In this document: one piece after another, positions 63,168-64,000 of the stretch
Layout: each line of letters begins with the position of its first letter
Position numbering within the stretch: position 1 is the stretch's first letter
Source of the DNA: an uncultured Gemmiger sp.
GTDB lineage: Bacteria > Bacillota > Clostridia > Oscillospirales > Ruminococcaceae
Assembly (NCBI GenBank): GCA_944386225.1
Contig: CALXAH010000003.1
Span: 1-64,000, forward strand
Reading direction: 5' to 3'
DNA length: 64,000 nt
Program-made: the position numbers and the translations under genes
The notes under the pieces: model-generated
What the model was told of the DNA's origin: nothing
Seen by the model: only the letters and a program-made list of their open reading frames with translations
Database searches by the model: none

Positions 63168-63289
63168 TTGCTGTTTTTCTCCCGGCGCGTTATACTAATA
63201 ACGAGCAATATTATAATACATTATAATACATTATATAATAGTATCTGTACATTTTTGCGTTTTTGTAATAATATTGTCGAATATTGTCC
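63168..63289 (+). promoter_or_regulatory. Divergent AT-rich control region with short tandem repeats
   Basis: Plus strand TTGCTG (63168-63173), 17-base spacer, TATACT (63191-63196) is a likely araC promoter. Downstream are three tandem 10-mers ATTATAATAC, ATTATAATAC, ATTATATAAT (63210-63239), which offer TATAAT-like -10 elements on both strands, and two direct repeats AATATTGTCG / AATATTGTCC (63270-63289), the arrangement used by AraC-family regulators. Confidence 0.6.
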
Positions 63290-63321
63290 AGCCGGAATGC
63301 CAAAAAGGGAGGTGCATTTTT

Positions 63322-64000
63322 GTGAGCAATTCCCGGTATGACTTTGCGCCCCGGGTTCGGGTGCAGAGTTCGGTGAACCTGTTGTACGTGACCCGCAGCC
63401 GCTATGGCGGCGACTGGCACAGTCTGCTGCACACCCATCACTGCGCCGAACTGTTCTACGTGCTCAATGGCTCGGGGTTTTTCCAGGTGGAAAACGAGCA
63501 GTTCCCCCTGCGTCCCAACGACATGGTGCTGGTAAATCCGCAGGTGGAACACACCGAGGTAAGTTTTTCCGACAGTCCCATGGAATATATTGTAATTGGG
63601 GTGGAAGGGGTACATTTTCTGGATGAGCGCCAGAACGAGACCCGGTATGTCCGGCTGACCAACCTGCCCGACCGGGATGACTACCTGTTCTATCTGCGCA
63701 CCCTGCTGCGGGAGATGGAGCATCCGGATCTGGGCCATGAGGTAATCTGCCAGGGTCTGACCGAGGTGCTGCTGGCCCAGCTGAGCCGGCACATCCTGCA
63801 GGTGGAGCAGAAGTCCAACCAGCGCAAGGCCGGGCACGAGTGTGCCAAGGCCCGCCGGTATATCGACGAGAATTTCACCGAAAACATTACCCTGGATCTT
63901 CTTGCCGAACTGACCCACATGAACAAATACTATCTGGTGCACGCTTTCAACCGGGAGGTGGGCTGCAGCCCCATCAGCTACCTGATTGCCCGCCGCATTA
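63322..64000 (+). CDS. AraC-family transcriptional regulator (3' end off the window)
   Basis: Starts at GTG 63322 with GGGAGGTG eight bases upstream and is open to the right edge, giving at least 226 residues. N-terminal cupin sensing domain (HSLLHTHHCAELFYVLNGSG, FPLRPNDMVLVNPQVEHTEV) and the first part of the C-terminal double HTH (ARRYIDENFTENITLDLLAE, HMNKYYLVHAFNREVGCSPI). The cupin form senses small molecules, often sugars. Placement suggests control of the divergent binding-protein gene and perhaps the GNB/LNB operon. Confidence 0.92.
   Translation, partial: MSNSRYDFAPRVRVQSSVNLLYVTRSRYGGDWHSLLHTHHCAELFYVLNGSGFFQVENEQFPLRPNDMVLVNPQVEHTEVSFSDSPMEYIVIGVEGVHFLDERQNETRYVRLTNLPDRDDYLFYLRTLLREMEHPDLGHEVICQGLTEVLLAQLSRHILQVEQKSNQRKAGHECAKARRYIDENFTENITLDLLAELTHMNKYYLVHAFNREVGCSPISYLIARRI

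Noticed and set aside
63210-63239. Replication origin from AT-rich iterons
   Set aside because: Only three 10-bp repeats, no DnaA boxes or replication gene nearby; promoter elements are a simpler reading.

Overview
The window is a chromosomal segment of a GC-rich anaerobic Firmicute, most likely an Oscillospiraceae/Ruminococcaceae gut bacterium close to Faecalibacterium, Gemmiger or Subdoligranulum. This is inferred from a SpoIIE-type sporulation phosphatase, a type III glutamine synthetase, rubrerythrin, a GH112 galacto/lacto-N-biose phosphorylase with its ABC importer, Firmicute-style RBSs and sigma-A promoters, and Clostridia-type phage genes. No rRNA or tRNA gene was recognised.

Layout. 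1-7200 is the right-hand end of a prophage or related integrated element. A leftward early operon holds a very long Cys-rich protein running off the left edge, a DUF3846 protein, small membrane proteins, an excisionase-like HTH protein and a BRO-N antirepressor. Next come an immunity region with an XRE repressor, a 13-bp inverted-repeat operator and a leftward promoter, then a large serine recombinase at the chromosome junction. 7200-13200 holds NUDIX, GNAT, metallophosphoesterase, D,D-carboxypeptidase, pncB and hsp20 genes, the last behind a CIRCE-like operator. 13500-17200 is the leftward rpmG-secE-nusG-rplK-rplA / rplJ-rplL cluster with an L10 leader. 17350-21540 is ddl-murI-DUF1934-argS.

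21540-23175 has no credible gene but has a -10 box, many strong hairpins and a terminator. It looks like a single structured non-coding RNA of about 1.28 kb and is the most unusual object here. 23175-29760 holds an Asp/Glu racemase, metG, tatD, a cation/proton antiporter and a PadR/DUF2812 pair. 29877-36244 (leftward) holds nagA, a Mn/As-type permease, rubrerythrin, a P-type-ATPase-like protein without the catalytic Asp, and rlmB. 36250-42490 holds fba, a 226-bp tandem duplication at the 3' end of spoIIE, spoIIE and typA. 42560-49020 holds an acyltransferase-like membrane protein, a leftward yggS/UPF0340/CYTH group, an rRNA methyltransferase and glnN.

49150-55390 holds a secreted, doubly flavinylated reductase, a divergent sensor kinase broken by apparent indels, and a Na/Pi cotransporter. 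55600-64000 is the host-glycan locus: a leftward operon of solute-binding protein, two permeases, a DUF6903 protein and GNB/LNB phosphorylase, then a second solute-binding lipoprotein and a divergent AraC regulator cut by the right edge. With nagA elsewhere in the window, the organism appears able to import and phosphorolyse mucin- or milk-type disaccharides. Neither the transport ATPase nor an N-acetylhexosamine kinase is in the window.
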